Of a stretch of DNA of 58,773 nucleotides, positions 36,968 through 45,661 are shown in pieces. Origin of the DNA: Chitinophaga pinensis (lineage in GTDB: Bacteria; Bacteroidota; Bacteroidia; M30B66). The DNA is taken from positions 1-58,773 of the forward strand of contig CAMCXT010000017.1 of assembly GCA_945883545.1 (NCBI GenBank). Reading direction: 5' to 3'. How positions within the stretch are numbered: position 1 is the stretch's first letter; the number at the start of each line of letters is the position of its first letter. The translations under genes and the position numbers were made by a program. The notes under the pieces are model-generated. The model was not told where the DNA came from. It saw only the letters and a list, made by a program, of their open reading frames with translations, and searched no databases.

Positions 36968-38371
36968 ATGAAACACACCAAACCAGCACAGGTTTATCAA
37001 AATCTCGAAATTACAGCTCTTTCTTCTGATGGGCGCGGCATTGCCAAGCTCGAAGGGATGGTTGTTTTTGTTGAAGGCGCCATCACAGGCGATATTGTTG
37101 ATGCACAAGTTACCCGCAAAAAAAGTGGTTACCGTGAAGCCCGACCGATTCTTTTTCATCAACGAAGTGAAAAAAGAATTGATCCAACATGCAGTCATTT
37201 CGGTGTTTGTGGGGGATGCACTTGGCAAAGTATAAGTTATGCTGAACAGCTACTTCACAAGCAGCAAACTGTTACCGACGCGCTTCGAAGGATTGGCAAG
37301 ATGGAGCTTCCGGAAATTGATGCAATCATGGGTGCTCCGCAAGATTTTCATTACCGCAATAAATTGGAATTTACGTTTTCTGCAAGCCGCTGGTTAACGG
37401 TTGAAGAAATTGCTTCTTCCGACGATTTTACCGATCGACGGGCTTTGGGTTTTCATATTCCTGGCAGGTTCGACAAGATTCTCAACATTGATAGATGTTA
37501 TTTGCAAGATGAGACATCAAACCGTATTCGATTGTTTGTGAGAGATTTCTCCTTAAAAGCGGGGATGGATTTTTACCATCCGATCAAGCAGGAAGGATAC
37601 TTGAGAAATATGATCCTCCGCAATACAATAGCCGGGGAGTGGATGGTGGTTATTTCGGCCACACGGGCTGATGATCAATTGATGGAGCTTTTGGAAGCAG
37701 TGAAACAGAATTTTCCAGAAATCACTTCGTTGATGTACACGGTAAACACGAAGAAGAACGATGTCTGGTACGATTTGGACATTCAGTTATACAGCGGACT
37801 TCCTTATTTAGAGGAACGCATGGAAGATTTGCGGTTCAGAATCGGACCGAAATCATTTTACCAAACCAATCCAGTTCAAGCAGAGCGTTTGTATGGGAAG
37901 GTTCGTGAGTTGGCCGGGTTAACCGGGGAAGAGAACGTTTACGATTTGTACACCGGCACTGGCACAATTGCGCTTTTCTTGTCAAAGTCGGCTAAACATG
38001 TTACCGGCGTCGAATACGTGGATGCTGCGGTGGAAGATGCAAAGATGAATGCTGTGGAAAATGGCGTTTCGAACGTGTCGTTTTTTGCGGGCGACATGAA
38101 AGATGTCTTGGTGGAAGATTTCTTCACCCAGCACGGCAAGCCGGATGTGATTATCACCGATCCTCCACGTGCTGGAATGCATGCAGATGTAGTGAAACGT
38201 ATCGTGGAAAGTGGAGCTCAGCGTGTTGTGTATGTGAGTTGTAATCCATCCACACAAGCACGCGATTTGGCATTGATGGATGAAGTGTACCAGGTGATGG
38301 TGGTTCAACCGGTGGATATGTTTCCCCAAACAACGCATGTGGAGAATATCGTAATGCTTGAGCGGAGATGA
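36968..38371 (+). CDS. rlmD: 23S rRNA (uracil-C5)-methyltransferase RlmD-like
   Basis: A 467-residue SAM-dependent methyltransferase of the RumA/RlmD family. It has an N-terminal TRAM domain (ALSSDGRGIAKLEGMVVFVE), a [4Fe-4S] cluster region CSHFGVCGGC plus a further Cys, the SAM motif VYDLYTGTGTIALFL and the catalytic Cys in VYVSCNPSTQARDL. The nearest-fitting role is m5U1939 in 23S rRNA, though the exact target uridine in Bacteroidota may differ. The ATG at 36968 is preferred over an in-frame TTG at 36944. It overlaps the following methyltransferase gene by 4 bases (ATGA). Confidence 0.92.
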   Translation: MKHTKPAQVYQNLEITALSSDGRGIAKLEGMVVFVEGAITGDIVDAQVTRKKSGYREARPILFHQRSEKRIDPTCSHFGVCGGCTWQSISYAEQLLHKQQTVTDALRRIGKMELPEIDAIMGAPQDFHYRNKLEFTFSASRWLTVEEIASSDDFTDRRALGFHIPGRFDKILNIDRCYLQDETSNRIRLFVRDFSLKAGMDFYHPIKQEGYLRNMILRNTIAGEWMVVISATRADDQLMELLEAVKQNFPEITSLMYTVNTKKNDVWYDLDIQLYSGLPYLEERMEDLRFRIGPKSFYQTNPVQAERLYGKVRELAGLTGEENVYDLYTGTGTIALFLSKSAKHVTGVEYVDAAVEDAKMNAVENGVSNVSFFAGDMKDVLVEDFFTQHGKPDVIITDPPRAGMHADVVKRIVESGAQRVVYVSCNPSTQARDLALMDEVYQVMVVQPVDMFPQTTHVENIVMLERR

Positions 38372-38961
38372 TCGAGGAAATCAAGAAAGATCCTCGGTCG
38401 TTTTGGAATAACCGATACCAATCGGGCGAAACAGCTTGGGATATTGGTTATCCATCACCGCCACTAAAGGAATATTTGGACCAGATAAACGATAAATCGC
38501 TGCGGATATTAATCCCCGGAGCGGGCAATGCCTGGGAAGCCGAATATGCTTGGAAGCAAGGATTTAGTAGGGTAGAAGTAGTGGATATTGCGCCTGAAGC
38601 CATTGCTGCTTTCCGCAAGCGCGTTCCTGATTTTCCTGAAGCACAATTGCATTTGCTCGATTTCTTCACCTTGAACAGGGAGTACGATTTGGTGATCGAG
38701 CAAACCTTCTTTTGTGCGTTAGATCCCGATTTGAGACAATCTTATGTCGAAAAAATGCACGAGATTTTGGTTCCGGGCGGGAAATTGGTGGGTGTGCTTT
38801 TCGATGAACCGATGAATAGTGAAAGGCCCCCTTTTGGTGGGCATTCGAAAGAGTACATGACCATGTTTTCTTCCTTTTTCAGAGAAGTAAACATTGCTCC
38901 GTGTTACAATTCAATCCAACCGAGGGCAGGAAGAGAAGTTTTCGTAAAACTTAAGAAGTAG
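38368..38961 (+). CDS. TPMT-family SAM-dependent methyltransferase
   Basis: 197 residues resembling the thiopurine S-methyltransferase fold family: FWNNRYQSGETAWDIGYPSP at the N-terminus, SAM-binding ILIPGAGNAWEAEYAW, EVVDIAPEAI and an IEQTFFCALDP block. In many bacteria such proteins methylate thiols or metalloids, but substrates are poorly known. The WDIG and PGAGN motifs support the family call. It is the second gene after rlmD with an ATGA overlap and converges on the nucleoid-associated protein gene, sharing 11 bp at the 3' ends. Confidence 0.87.
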   Translation: MIEEIKKDPRSFWNNRYQSGETAWDIGYPSPPLKEYLDQINDKSLRILIPGAGNAWEAEYAWKQGFSRVEVVDIAPEAIAAFRKRVPDFPEAQLHLLDFFTLNREYDLVIEQTFFCALDPDLRQSYVEKMHEILVPGGKLVGVLFDEPMNSERPPFGGHSKEYMTMFSSFFREVNIAPCYNSIQPRAGREVFVKLKK

Positions 38962-39997
38962 CTTCGTTGCTGAAGAACACTTTGTAGTAATTCAAGCTTT
39001 TTTCCTCATCGTAACCGCGCTCGATCATGTTGCGATTTCCATGAATGTAAATGTGGAAATTCTTGTCGAGTTTTAGCACACTCTTGAACATTCCTGAGTG
39101 TTTTTTCACAGCTTGCTGGTTGATGTCGAAAGCTTCGGTGATGCTATGTTCGTCGTCGTTTTCTGCATTGCTATCCGCTGTGAAGCGCTTGAAAGAATCG
39201 ATTACTTCAGGTGCTTGAATCACTTCATTGGCGAATTGATCCAGTTCGAAACGGTCTTTTTCTTTGAAGAATTTCGAAGATCGATTCAACATCGCAATCT
39301 GATCGGCAGGATTAACTTGGAAATCTTCAGGGAACTGTTCCTTCACGAATTGGCGCGTGAGGTTCATGTATTGCTGTGTGAAATGGTAGCTGTCTTCCAT
39401 CGTTTCTAGATCGAGGAATGCATCAGTCCAATATTGTGCTTCAGCAGCATTGCCGTTGGTTTTGTCGACCACTAAAACTTGGTAGCCATCGAGCGGATTT
39501 GCTGAAAAGATCAAGCATGCTTTATCAACTCTGTCGAGGCGGTATCCTTGTGAAAGAATTGCATCGCTTGTGGCGCCTTGCCATTCAACTTGCATAAAGT
39601 TGTCTTCATGCTCAGCTTTTAGGAGAACTATTACATCGTGCAGGTCGTTGTTCAGGTTCACTTGACTAAGGCGTGCAACGAAAAGATCACCGGGAAGAAT
39701 TTTCGGGTGTGTGCTTACTTCGTAAAGGTGCTTTGCAATTTCAGCAGAAGCCTCTTCAAAAGGCATGGTTTCCTCAAAAATGGCTTTACAGGCGTTATAT
39801 ACTGGGTTTGCTGAAGGGTTGAATTTGTAGAATCCTTCAGAACGGAACGAATGCATGAGGTAACGAACGAAAAGTTCCTGATGTTCTTCGCTTACTTCCG
39901 TAACGGCAGCTGCGAGTTGTAAAGGTTCTTCGTTGGATGGGTTTCCTGCAAAGTGAATGATGATTTTTTCGAGAATGGTGCCTTGGTAACTTAACAT
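38951..39997 (-). CDS. Nucleoid-associated protein, NdpA family
   Basis: 348 residues matching the 37-kD nucleoid-associated protein family (PF04245). The N-terminus IIIHFAGNPSNEEPLQLA, the AKHLYEVSTHPKILPGDLFV block, a central DKACLIFSANPLDGYQVLVV and the C-terminal FKSVLKLDKNFHIYIHGNRNMIERG are characteristic. E. coli YejK/NdpA binds nucleoid DNA; a precise role is not known. It is monocistronic, with its 3' end overlapping the convergent methyltransferase gene by 11 bp and no terminator hairpin between them. A TACCTTGC box close to the start resembles a -7 element with one base missing. Confidence 0.88.
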   Translation of the reverse strand: MLSYQGTILEKIIIHFAGNPSNEEPLQLAAAVTEVSEEHQELFVRYLMHSFRSEGFYKFNPSANPVYNACKAIFEETMPFEEASAEIAKHLYEVSTHPKILPGDLFVARLSQVNLNNDLHDVIVLLKAEHEDNFMQVEWQGATSDAILSQGYRLDRVDKACLIFSANPLDGYQVLVVDKTNGNAAEAQYWTDAFLDLETMEDSYHFTQQYMNLTRQFVKEQFPEDFQVNPADQIAMLNRSSKFFKEKDRFELDQFANEVIQAPEVIDSFKRFTADSNAENDDEHSITEAFDINQQAVKKHSGMFKSVLKLDKNFHIYIHGNRNMIERGYDEEKSLNYYKVFFSNEATS

Positions 39998-40110
39998 GGC
40001 TGCAAGGTAAGAAAACTGATTCCTCGATATTCTATTGTTAATAAACAGTGAAGAAATCGATCGGCTAGAATTTTCTGGAAACCGAAGTAGATACGATTCT
40101 AGGGCTTAGT

Positions 40111-40617
40111 TCACAGGTGTTTAACCATGATGAAATCGTTCATGAAATAACCATCTCCGATGTCAAAGTCGGCAACGGATTCAATAACGAATCCCATTTT
40201 GAAATAGAAATTGATGGCTTTGTAGTTCTGACGGTTGACTTGCAGGCGGATTTCATCCAAATTTTGAAATTGCTGAAGTAGCGCGTCGAATGCTAATTTG
40301 CCAAGTCCAGTTCTACGGGTTTCTGATTGAATATAGAATTTATTAATGAAGCCTTTGTGAGGATTTTTTGGGTCGATTTCGATGGATAGAAAACCTGGGC
40401 AAGAAGAATCAGTATGAATGAGAAAAAACTCCTGTGGGCCTTGTGAAATCTGCTTATGTAGTTCATCGAATGAATACATTCTATTGAGCATGTATTTCAC
40501 TTGTTCGTCTCCAATAATTGGAGGATAATGTTCCCACCAGATTATCTCAGCAAGTTGATGGATAATTTCAATGTCAGAAATTTGGGCTCGAATGAGTTGT
40601 ATTGGTGCTTCCTGCAT
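40111..40617 (-). CDS. GNAT family N-acetyltransferase
   Basis: 168 residues. The acetyl-CoA loop is ETRRTGLGKLAFDALL and the terminal GNAT element is NYKAINFYFKMGFVIE. The N-terminal half begins IQLIRAQISDIEIIHQLAE, as in RimI/YafP-like enzymes acting on small molecules or peptides. It shares fold and general layout with the acetyltransferase at 12205, including a central helix with a Phe-rich loop, but the sequences are not close. It is a single gene with a perfect TAttTTTG box 4 nt before the ATG. Confidence 0.87.
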   Translation of the reverse strand: MQEAPIQLIRAQISDIEIIHQLAEIIWWEHYPPIIGDEQVKYMLNRMYSFDELHKQISQGPQEFFLIHTDSSCPGFLSIEIDPKNPHKGFINKFYIQSETRRTGLGKLAFDALLQQFQNLDEIRLQVNRQNYKAINFYFKMGFVIESVADFDIGDGYFMNDFIMVKHL

Positions 40618-40621
40618 GCGC

Positions 40622-40629
40622 CAAAAATA
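40622..40629 (-). promoter_or_regulatory. -7 box 4 nt before the acetyltransferase start
   Basis: TATTTTTG on the minus strand is a perfect TAnnTTTG match that ends 4 nt before the ATG at 40617, implying transcription starts at or next to the start codon. Confidence 0.55.
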
Positions 40630-40659
40630 GCGTTTTGATTTGTGTAAAGAAGATTGAAA

Positions 40660-41427
40660 TTATCTTTCTTCCACCCATTTTCGGAAATCTGCTGCTTTGT
40701 CTTTACTAATTTGAATTTGCATTTTGCTTGGCATATCTAAAGTTAGGATGATTTTCCCCATGTAATCGGTTTCGAATTTTGCAATTTGATCACCCAAAAT
40801 TAGGAATTGCCTATTGGCTCTATAGAACGTTGCAGGATCTATTAAATCTTGAATCTCATCTAACGACCGAAACTCTGTAACATATTGACGACCATCTTTG
40901 GTGGTTAAGAAAATGATTTCCTCTTTTTGAAAATATGCAATTTCACTAGTAGGCAAAGGAATGATGGATTTTCCGCTGTAAACCATGAATCTAGTTTTGT
41001 ATGTGCCAACAGTGCTTTTCCCTTGCAACATTTGAAGCATTTGTTGCTGAAAGCTTGCATCAAGATATTTCTCTTTCAGTAAATGGAACTTTTCAAATGC
41101 TCTTTTAAGTTCCTCTTCATCTATCGGTTTTAGCAAATAATCTATGCTGTTTAAGCGGAATGCTTTAAGTGCGTATTCGTCGAACGCAGTCGTGAAAATA
41201 ACTGGAGTTTTCGGATTTAGCTTTTCGAGTGCATTGAAGCTCACGCCATCGCTAAGTTGGATGTCGGCCAGAACCAAATCGGGAGCTTGGTTTTGTTCAA
41301 GCCATGCAATCGTTTCCCTCACACTCGCCATTGGACCGATAATTTCAGCTTGAGGTTCAAGCTGTTTGATCAATACAATAAGTCCTTTGGCAATTAGGAT
41401 TTCATCTTCAAGAATGAGAATTTTCAT
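40660..41427 (-). CDS. LytTR family response regulator
   Basis: 255 residues. The receiver domain has the acidic pair in LILEDE, phosphoacceptor Asp55 in LVLADIQLSDG, Thr in VIFTTAFDEYA and Lys in YLLKPIDEEE. The C-terminal LytTR DNA-binding domain spans about residues 150-250 (FMVYSGKSIIPLPTSEIAYF, then VTEFRSLDEIQDLIDPATFY and RANRQFLI). It would be phosphorylated by the kinase encoded 11 bp upstream and bind direct repeats of about 10 bp. It is the last gene of the exporter operon. Confidence 0.94.
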   Translation of the reverse strand: MKILILEDEILIAKGLIVLIKQLEPQAEIIGPMASVRETIAWLEQNQAPDLVLADIQLSDGVSFNALEKLNPKTPVIFTTAFDEYALKAFRLNSIDYLLKPIDEEELKRAFEKFHLLKEKYLDASFQQQMLQMLQGKSTVGTYKTRFMVYSGKSIIPLPTSEIAYFQKEEIIFLTTKDGRQYVTEFRSLDEIQDLIDPATFYRANRQFLILGDQIAKFETDYMGKIILTLDMPSKMQIQISKDKAADFRKWVEER

Positions 41428-41438
41428 GGAAGGAATTT

Positions 41439-42449
41439 TTACAGCAATGGAAGTAATACAATAAACTTTTGACCTTCGGATCCGGCAAACATTGGTTCGT
41501 CCGAAAGATATGAATACAAATTTCTGAGTTGTTTCAAACCTTCTCCATTGCTTTCATCGAGACTGTTTCGCAATTGAATATTGTTTTCAACTATTAATTT
41601 GTTTCCTGTCGCTTTGATTTCGATAATTAATGGTTTTTCGGTATGGATTTCATTGTGTTTAATTGCATTGTCAATCAACATTTGAAGCGTAACATTGACT
41701 AGCTTTTTATCCAATAAATCCTCATTAATGATGATATTTATTTGCAAGGAGTTTTCATATCTGATGCGAAGAATTTCTTGGTAATTTTTCAAGAAATCTA
41801 TTTCAGTTTGTAGGGTAACCAATTCATTTTCCTTGTGTTGCATTACATATCTGTAAACCTTCGCCAAATGTCCTACATATTGGGCAGCGAGAGAAGAATC
41901 TGTGCGTATTAATCCTTGTAAAGAAGAGAACGAATTAAATAAAAAATGTGGATTTACTTGATTTTTGAGGTGATGGTATTGAAGCAGTGTTTTTTCTTTT
42001 TCGAGAAGTTCATTTCTGGTAAGACTTTCTTTCCAACGTTTGATGATATAATTACTAATAACAGCTAAATTTACAGTCAAGGCCATGAAAATGTCTGCAA
42101 CAAACATGATGGCTCTTTCGAGTTTCCCAATTTTAAATTGTAAATTTTCTTCAATAAAAACTCCTCCAGTAAATCTTATCCCAACAATTAATATTACACC
42201 AAGTAATGTCTGAATCAGGATTCGTAATGCAGGATTTTTATCGAATGGAATATATTTATCTAAGTGTTGATTAATGTTTGCAAAGAAGGTCCAAACAAAT
42301 ACTATTATCGTTGTTGTAACAAAGAATAGTAGGACATTTGTTTCTAACTCTAATTTGGGAACGAAATGTTTACCTCGCATGTAAAATCCGAATGAGGAAA
42401 AAACAAGAGCAAAGACTATTCGAGGTAGATAGCGATTCAGCTTACCCAT
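41439..42449 (-). CDS. LytS-type sensor histidine kinase
   Basis: 336 residues. Four hydrophobic segments fill the first 150 residues (e.g. VLLFFVTTTIIVFVWTFFA and ILIQTLLGVILIVGIRF) with short loops and no periplasmic sensor domain, so it may sense the membrane or the transporter itself. The kinase core is of the His_kinase family PF06580: HHLKNQVNPHFLFNSFSSLQ holds the phosphorylated His, and DNAIKHNEIHTEKP is the N-box of the ATP-binding half. Its start shares a base with the stop of the ATPase gene (TAATG) and it precedes the LytTR regulator. Confidence 0.93.
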   Translation of the reverse strand: MGKLNRYLPRIVFALVFSSFGFYMRGKHFVPKLELETNVLLFFVTTTIIVFVWTFFANINQHLDKYIPFDKNPALRILIQTLLGVILIVGIRFTGGVFIEENLQFKIGKLERAIMFVADIFMALTVNLAVISNYIIKRWKESLTRNELLEKEKTLLQYHHLKNQVNPHFLFNSFSSLQGLIRTDSSLAAQYVGHLAKVYRYVMQHKENELVTLQTEIDFLKNYQEILRIRYENSLQINIIINEDLLDKKLVNVTLQMLIDNAIKHNEIHTEKPLIIEIKATGNKLIVENNIQLRNSLDESNGEGLKQLRNLYSYLSDEPMFAGSEGQKFIVLLPLL

Positions 42450-43120
42450 TAGTTGATGATTTTACCGTCTTCCATTTCAATGGTTCTATCGGTTTGTTTG
42501 GCGAAATCATGATCGTGTGTAACTGTGATAATTGTTTGGTGATTTTCTACAGCCAACTTTTTAAGAATATCGAGTACAATCATCGAATTTTGTTTGTCGA
42601 GGTTTCCAGTAGGTTCATCACCCATAATTACTGCAGGGTCATTGATGAGTGCTCTCGCAATTGCAACACGTTGCTGTTGGCCTCCAGATAGTTTCCCTGC
42701 CGATTTTAAAGCATATTCATCCATGCCAACAAGTTTCAATTTTTCAATGGCTCTATGTTCTATTTCGTCTTTATTGAATTTCGATAACTTTAAAGCAGGC
42801 AGCATCACATTTTCTAGTACCGAAAATTCTGGTAAAAGAAAGTGAAATTGAAATACAAATCCCAAGTGGTTGTTTCTAAAACGCGATAATTCATCTTGCC
42901 CTTTTCCTGTCACATTTTCCCCGTTGAGTATCAGGCTTCCTTCATAGTCTGTATCCATTGTGGATAGGATATAAAGTAAAGTTGATTTTCCACAGCCTGA
43001 TTTTCCAACCAGCGAAACAAACTCACCTTTATTTACTTCGAAATACAAGTCTTTCAACACCTTAAATGTAGTAGGTTCATGAAAGTATTTAGTAATATTT
43101 TTTGCTGAAATTGAAATCAT
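42449..43120 (-). CDS. ABC transporter ATP-binding protein, LolD/MacB type
   Basis: 223 residues, one ABC domain. Walker A GKSGCGKSTLLYILS, Q-loop FQFHFLLPEFSV, signature KLSGGQQQRVAIARAL, Walker B AVIMGDEPTGNLD, and H-loop VTHDHDFA. The SxVL and PTGNLD details are typical of the MacB/LolD/FtsE group, which power mechanotransmission rather than transport through a channel. It is coupled to the downstream kinase gene by a TAATG overlap and lies 17 bp after its permease gene. Confidence 0.95.
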   Translation of the reverse strand: MISISAKNITKYFHEPTTFKVLKDLYFEVNKGEFVSLVGKSGCGKSTLLYILSTMDTDYEGSLILNGENVTGKGQDELSRFRNNHLGFVFQFHFLLPEFSVLENVMLPALKLSKFNKDEIEHRAIEKLKLVGMDEYALKSAGKLSGGQQQRVAIARALINDPAVIMGDEPTGNLDKQNSMIVLDILKKLAVENHQTIITVTHDHDFAKQTDRTIEMEDGKIIN

Positions 43121-43137
43121 TGTTCAAAGTAATTAGA

Positions 43138-44397
43138 TTATCCACGAATAATAGCAACTGGATCTATTTTTGAGGCTTTCTTAGAAGGGAAATATCCAGC
43201 AAATAATGTGGTGAGGAATCCAAAGAAAATAGCCATTCCGTAGTGCTTTATATTGTAAGTAACTGGGAATGTTTCAAGTTTAATTAATTCTCTAGCTGGA
43301 AAAGGAATTTGATCGATTCCATAGCTAATTCCAGCGCCTAAAATCACACCAATCATAGCTCCAGAAATTCCGATAATTACACTTTGAAAAAGGAAAATGC
43401 TTACGATGTCTTTACTTTCAAATCCGGTAGCTTTAAGGATGGCAATGTCGCGCATTTTGTTTACTACAGTCATATTCATGATGTTGTAAATCCCAAAACC
43501 AGCAACAACTAACATGGTAATTGCCACAACATATGTTAAAGTATTTCTGATGACTTCTCCCGCTAGGATTGATGCATTAGCTTCCTGCCAATCTTCCGCT
43601 TTGTAGCCAAACATCGTTTCAAATTGTTTGGTTAATTGCTGAGATTTATTGTAATCCTTTAATTTGATATTGATATCAGTGAAATAATTTGCTGGTTTAC
43701 CTAATATCTTTTGCGCTGTTTGGATCGATACATAACATCTTGTTTCATCAATCAATGTCATTCCGAACGAAAAAGTACCCACCACTTTTAACATGAATGA
43801 ACCTCCTGATGGAGCTGAAAGGTTTACTCGGTCTCCAACATTCACATTGAGCTTCTTTGCTAGATTTTCGCCCAATAAAATTCCTTCTCTGTTGGTGAGC
43901 ATTTTTTCAATGGAGCCGGTTTCCATTTTATCGTACAATTTGTACATTTCATTTTCAGTTTCAATGTCTATACCGAGCATTGTACCTGAGAATTGAAGTG
44001 GTCCGTTGTTGAAAAATACCTGACTGCTCAGTGAGGGTGAAACCTGTGAAACTTCAGGCATTAATTTAATTTCACCTACTATTTTTTGCCCATTGCGAAT
44101 TTTAGTTTGTTCTAATTTGGGTCGTTGATGGTGCACTTTAATCCATGTTTTACTGGTGTCGTAAACTGTTGAAGCGAGAGCCGGTCTTTCGATTTTTACA
44201 GGATTGTAGATGTGTACATGTGGAGAGCCATCTAAAGCTAAATCCATCAAGTAATCATTCACTCCCGACATGAATGAAATCATCACGATAAACATCGAAA
44301 TACCAAACGTTACCCCTAACATGGCAACCAATGTTTGGCGCTTTTTTGCCATAAGATGAACCCAGGCAATGCGCAAAGAGAGAGAGAATGCCTTCAT
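43138..44397 (-). CDS. ABC transporter permease, MacB/LolE type
   Basis: 419 residues with the MacB_PCD and FtsX layout: one N-terminal membrane segment (LVAMLGVTFGISMFIVMISFM), a large periplasmic domain of about 230 residues (VSPSLSSQVFFNNGPLQF, ILLGENLAKKLNVNVGDRV), and three C-terminal segments (YVVAITMLVVAGFGIYNIM, VIIGISGAMIGVILGAGI, MAIFFGFLTTLFAGYFPSKK). The PSKKASKIDPVAIIRG ending is the FtsX-family signature. With the adaptor lipoprotein and ATPase it should form a MacAB-like exporter. Cargo unknown. Confidence 0.93.
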   Translation of the reverse strand: MKAFSLSLRIAWVHLMAKKRQTLVAMLGVTFGISMFIVMISFMSGVNDYLMDLALDGSPHVHIYNPVKIERPALASTVYDTSKTWIKVHHQRPKLEQTKIRNGQKIVGEIKLMPEVSQVSPSLSSQVFFNNGPLQFSGTMLGIDIETENEMYKLYDKMETGSIEKMLTNREGILLGENLAKKLNVNVGDRVNLSAPSGGSFMLKVVGTFSFGMTLIDETRCYVSIQTAQKILGKPANYFTDINIKLKDYNKSQQLTKQFETMFGYKAEDWQEANASILAGEVIRNTLTYVVAITMLVVAGFGIYNIMNMTVVNKMRDIAILKATGFESKDIVSIFLFQSVIIGISGAMIGVILGAGISYGIDQIPFPARELIKLETFPVTYNIKHYGMAIFFGFLTTLFAGYFPSKKASKIDPVAIIRG

Positions 44398-45494
44398 TAT
44401 TTGATAAGTTCGTCGGTTTCTAGAATACCTTTTCGAATCTCCACAAATGAAAGGTCCGAAACCCCAGTTTCAACTTTAACTTTCATTTCTTTTCCATCAC
44501 GCTTAATTGCAACAGAATCTCCAGCCAGCAGGCTTTTTCTAGGAATTGTGAGAATATTCTTAGCTTCTTTAATAAGAATATTGGCTTCTATATTTAAACC
44601 ATACAAATCAACCGGTGGAATTTCGTCGAAGTTAGCATCCACTCTGAAAGATTGTTCTGCCTTATTGAGTTTTGGGTATATTTTCTTCACTGTGGCAAGA
44701 AGAGTTTTCCCTGGAAGTGCATCCAATTGAATGTAAACCTTTTGACCCACTTTTACCAAAGCCAAATCAGCTTCATCGATACTAAGTCTTGCTACTGGTT
44801 TATTTCCCGATCCGATTAAGGCGATAGCTTCATTCTGATGGATATAATCGCCAGTTTGCTTATATATTTCAAATACTCTTCCATTGATGGCGCTTTTAAT
44901 CGAACCGTCGCCGAAGTTGTTAATTGCTTGATTGAAACGATTTCGAGCATTGGCTAATTCCACTTCTAATGTTCTTTTTTGAGCATTTAATTGATCGAGT
45001 GCTGACTGCTCATCGCGTTGAGATGTTTCGGATTGAAGCTTAATTCGATCGTATTCAGATTGCGATACAGCACCCGTTTTCACTAAACCATTGTAGCGAC
45101 TGAGATTTATGCTGTCGTTTGTAGCTTTAGATTTTGCATTTAGATATTTCTGTTCTAATTGCGCTAAAAATGGACTTCCTTTCCCTAAATTTTCTTCTGC
45201 AATTCCTAAAGCTAAAGTGGTTGCTTGTGTTTCGCTTTTCCGATTCGGTCCTCCAATCAAGAACATTATATCGCCAGCATCAAGAGTGTCTCCTTCATTA
45301 ATTAGCACTTGCTCTAAAAAGCCTGTTACATTTGAAAATACCTTGTATTCGTCTTCAGGGTAAATATTCCCAGAGGCATAAACTACCTCTGCTAAATCTC
45401 TTTTGGTAGGCAAATCTTCCTTTTCCTGGTTTCCACAGGATGCGAAAGACAAGATGCTGATAGTTAATGCGATGATAGAGTTGTTGCGGATCAT
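44397..45494 (-). CDS. Efflux adaptor lipoprotein (HlyD/MacA-like)
   Basis: 365 residues. The lipoprotein signal ends SFASC with Cys20, so the protein is lipid-anchored. The chain has the adaptor order: beta-barrel/lipoyl strands (GFLEQVLINEGDTLDAGDIMF), a long helical hairpin (about residues 95-185, YNGLVKTGAVSQSEYDRIKLQ, EQSALDQLNAQKRTLEVELA), second lipoyl half (SAINGRVFEIYKQTGDYIHQ) and beta-barrel (VKVGQKVYIQLDALPGKTLLA). It bridges the permease to an outer-membrane channel, which is not encoded nearby. It is the first gene of a five-gene operon and its stop overlaps the permease start (TAATG). Confidence 0.93.
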   Translation of the reverse strand: MIRNNSIIALTISILSFASCGNQEKEDLPTKRDLAEVVYASGNIYPEDEYKVFSNVTGFLEQVLINEGDTLDAGDIMFLIGGPNRKSETQATTLALGIAEENLGKGSPFLAQLEQKYLNAKSKATNDSINLSRYNGLVKTGAVSQSEYDRIKLQSETSQRDEQSALDQLNAQKRTLEVELANARNRFNQAINNFGDGSIKSAINGRVFEIYKQTGDYIHQNEAIALIGSGNKPVARLSIDEADLALVKVGQKVYIQLDALPGKTLLATVKKIYPKLNKAEQSFRVDANFDEIPPVDLYGLNIEANILIKEAKNILTIPRKSLLAGDSVAIKRDGKEMKVKVETGVSDLSFVEIRKGILETDELIK

Positions 45495-45512
45495 GTCATA
45501 TTATTTTCGACG

Positions 45513-45520
45513 CAAAAGTG
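45513..45520 (-). promoter_or_regulatory. Possible -7 box of the exporter operon
   Basis: CACTTTTG on the minus strand matches TAnnTTTG but for the first base and lies 18 nt upstream of the adaptor ATG at 45494. Confidence 0.35.
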
Positions 45521-45648
45521 CTTTGAAAAGATACGCTCCACAAACCACGAGCAACGAAGCCGAATTAGCTGCAGCGAAATCGACTTTCAGGAAGAATGCT
45601 TCATTGAAGTTCAAATTTCCACACGGATAAAGTACTTCAAGATTATTC

Positions 45649-45656
45649 TAAATTTG
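45649..45656 (+). promoter_or_regulatory. -7 box 5 nt before the TetR gene start
   Basis: TAAATTTG is a perfect TAnnTTTG match ending 5 nt before the ATG at 45662, again suggesting a nearly leaderless transcript. Confidence 0.55.
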
Positions 45657-45661
45657 GAGCG

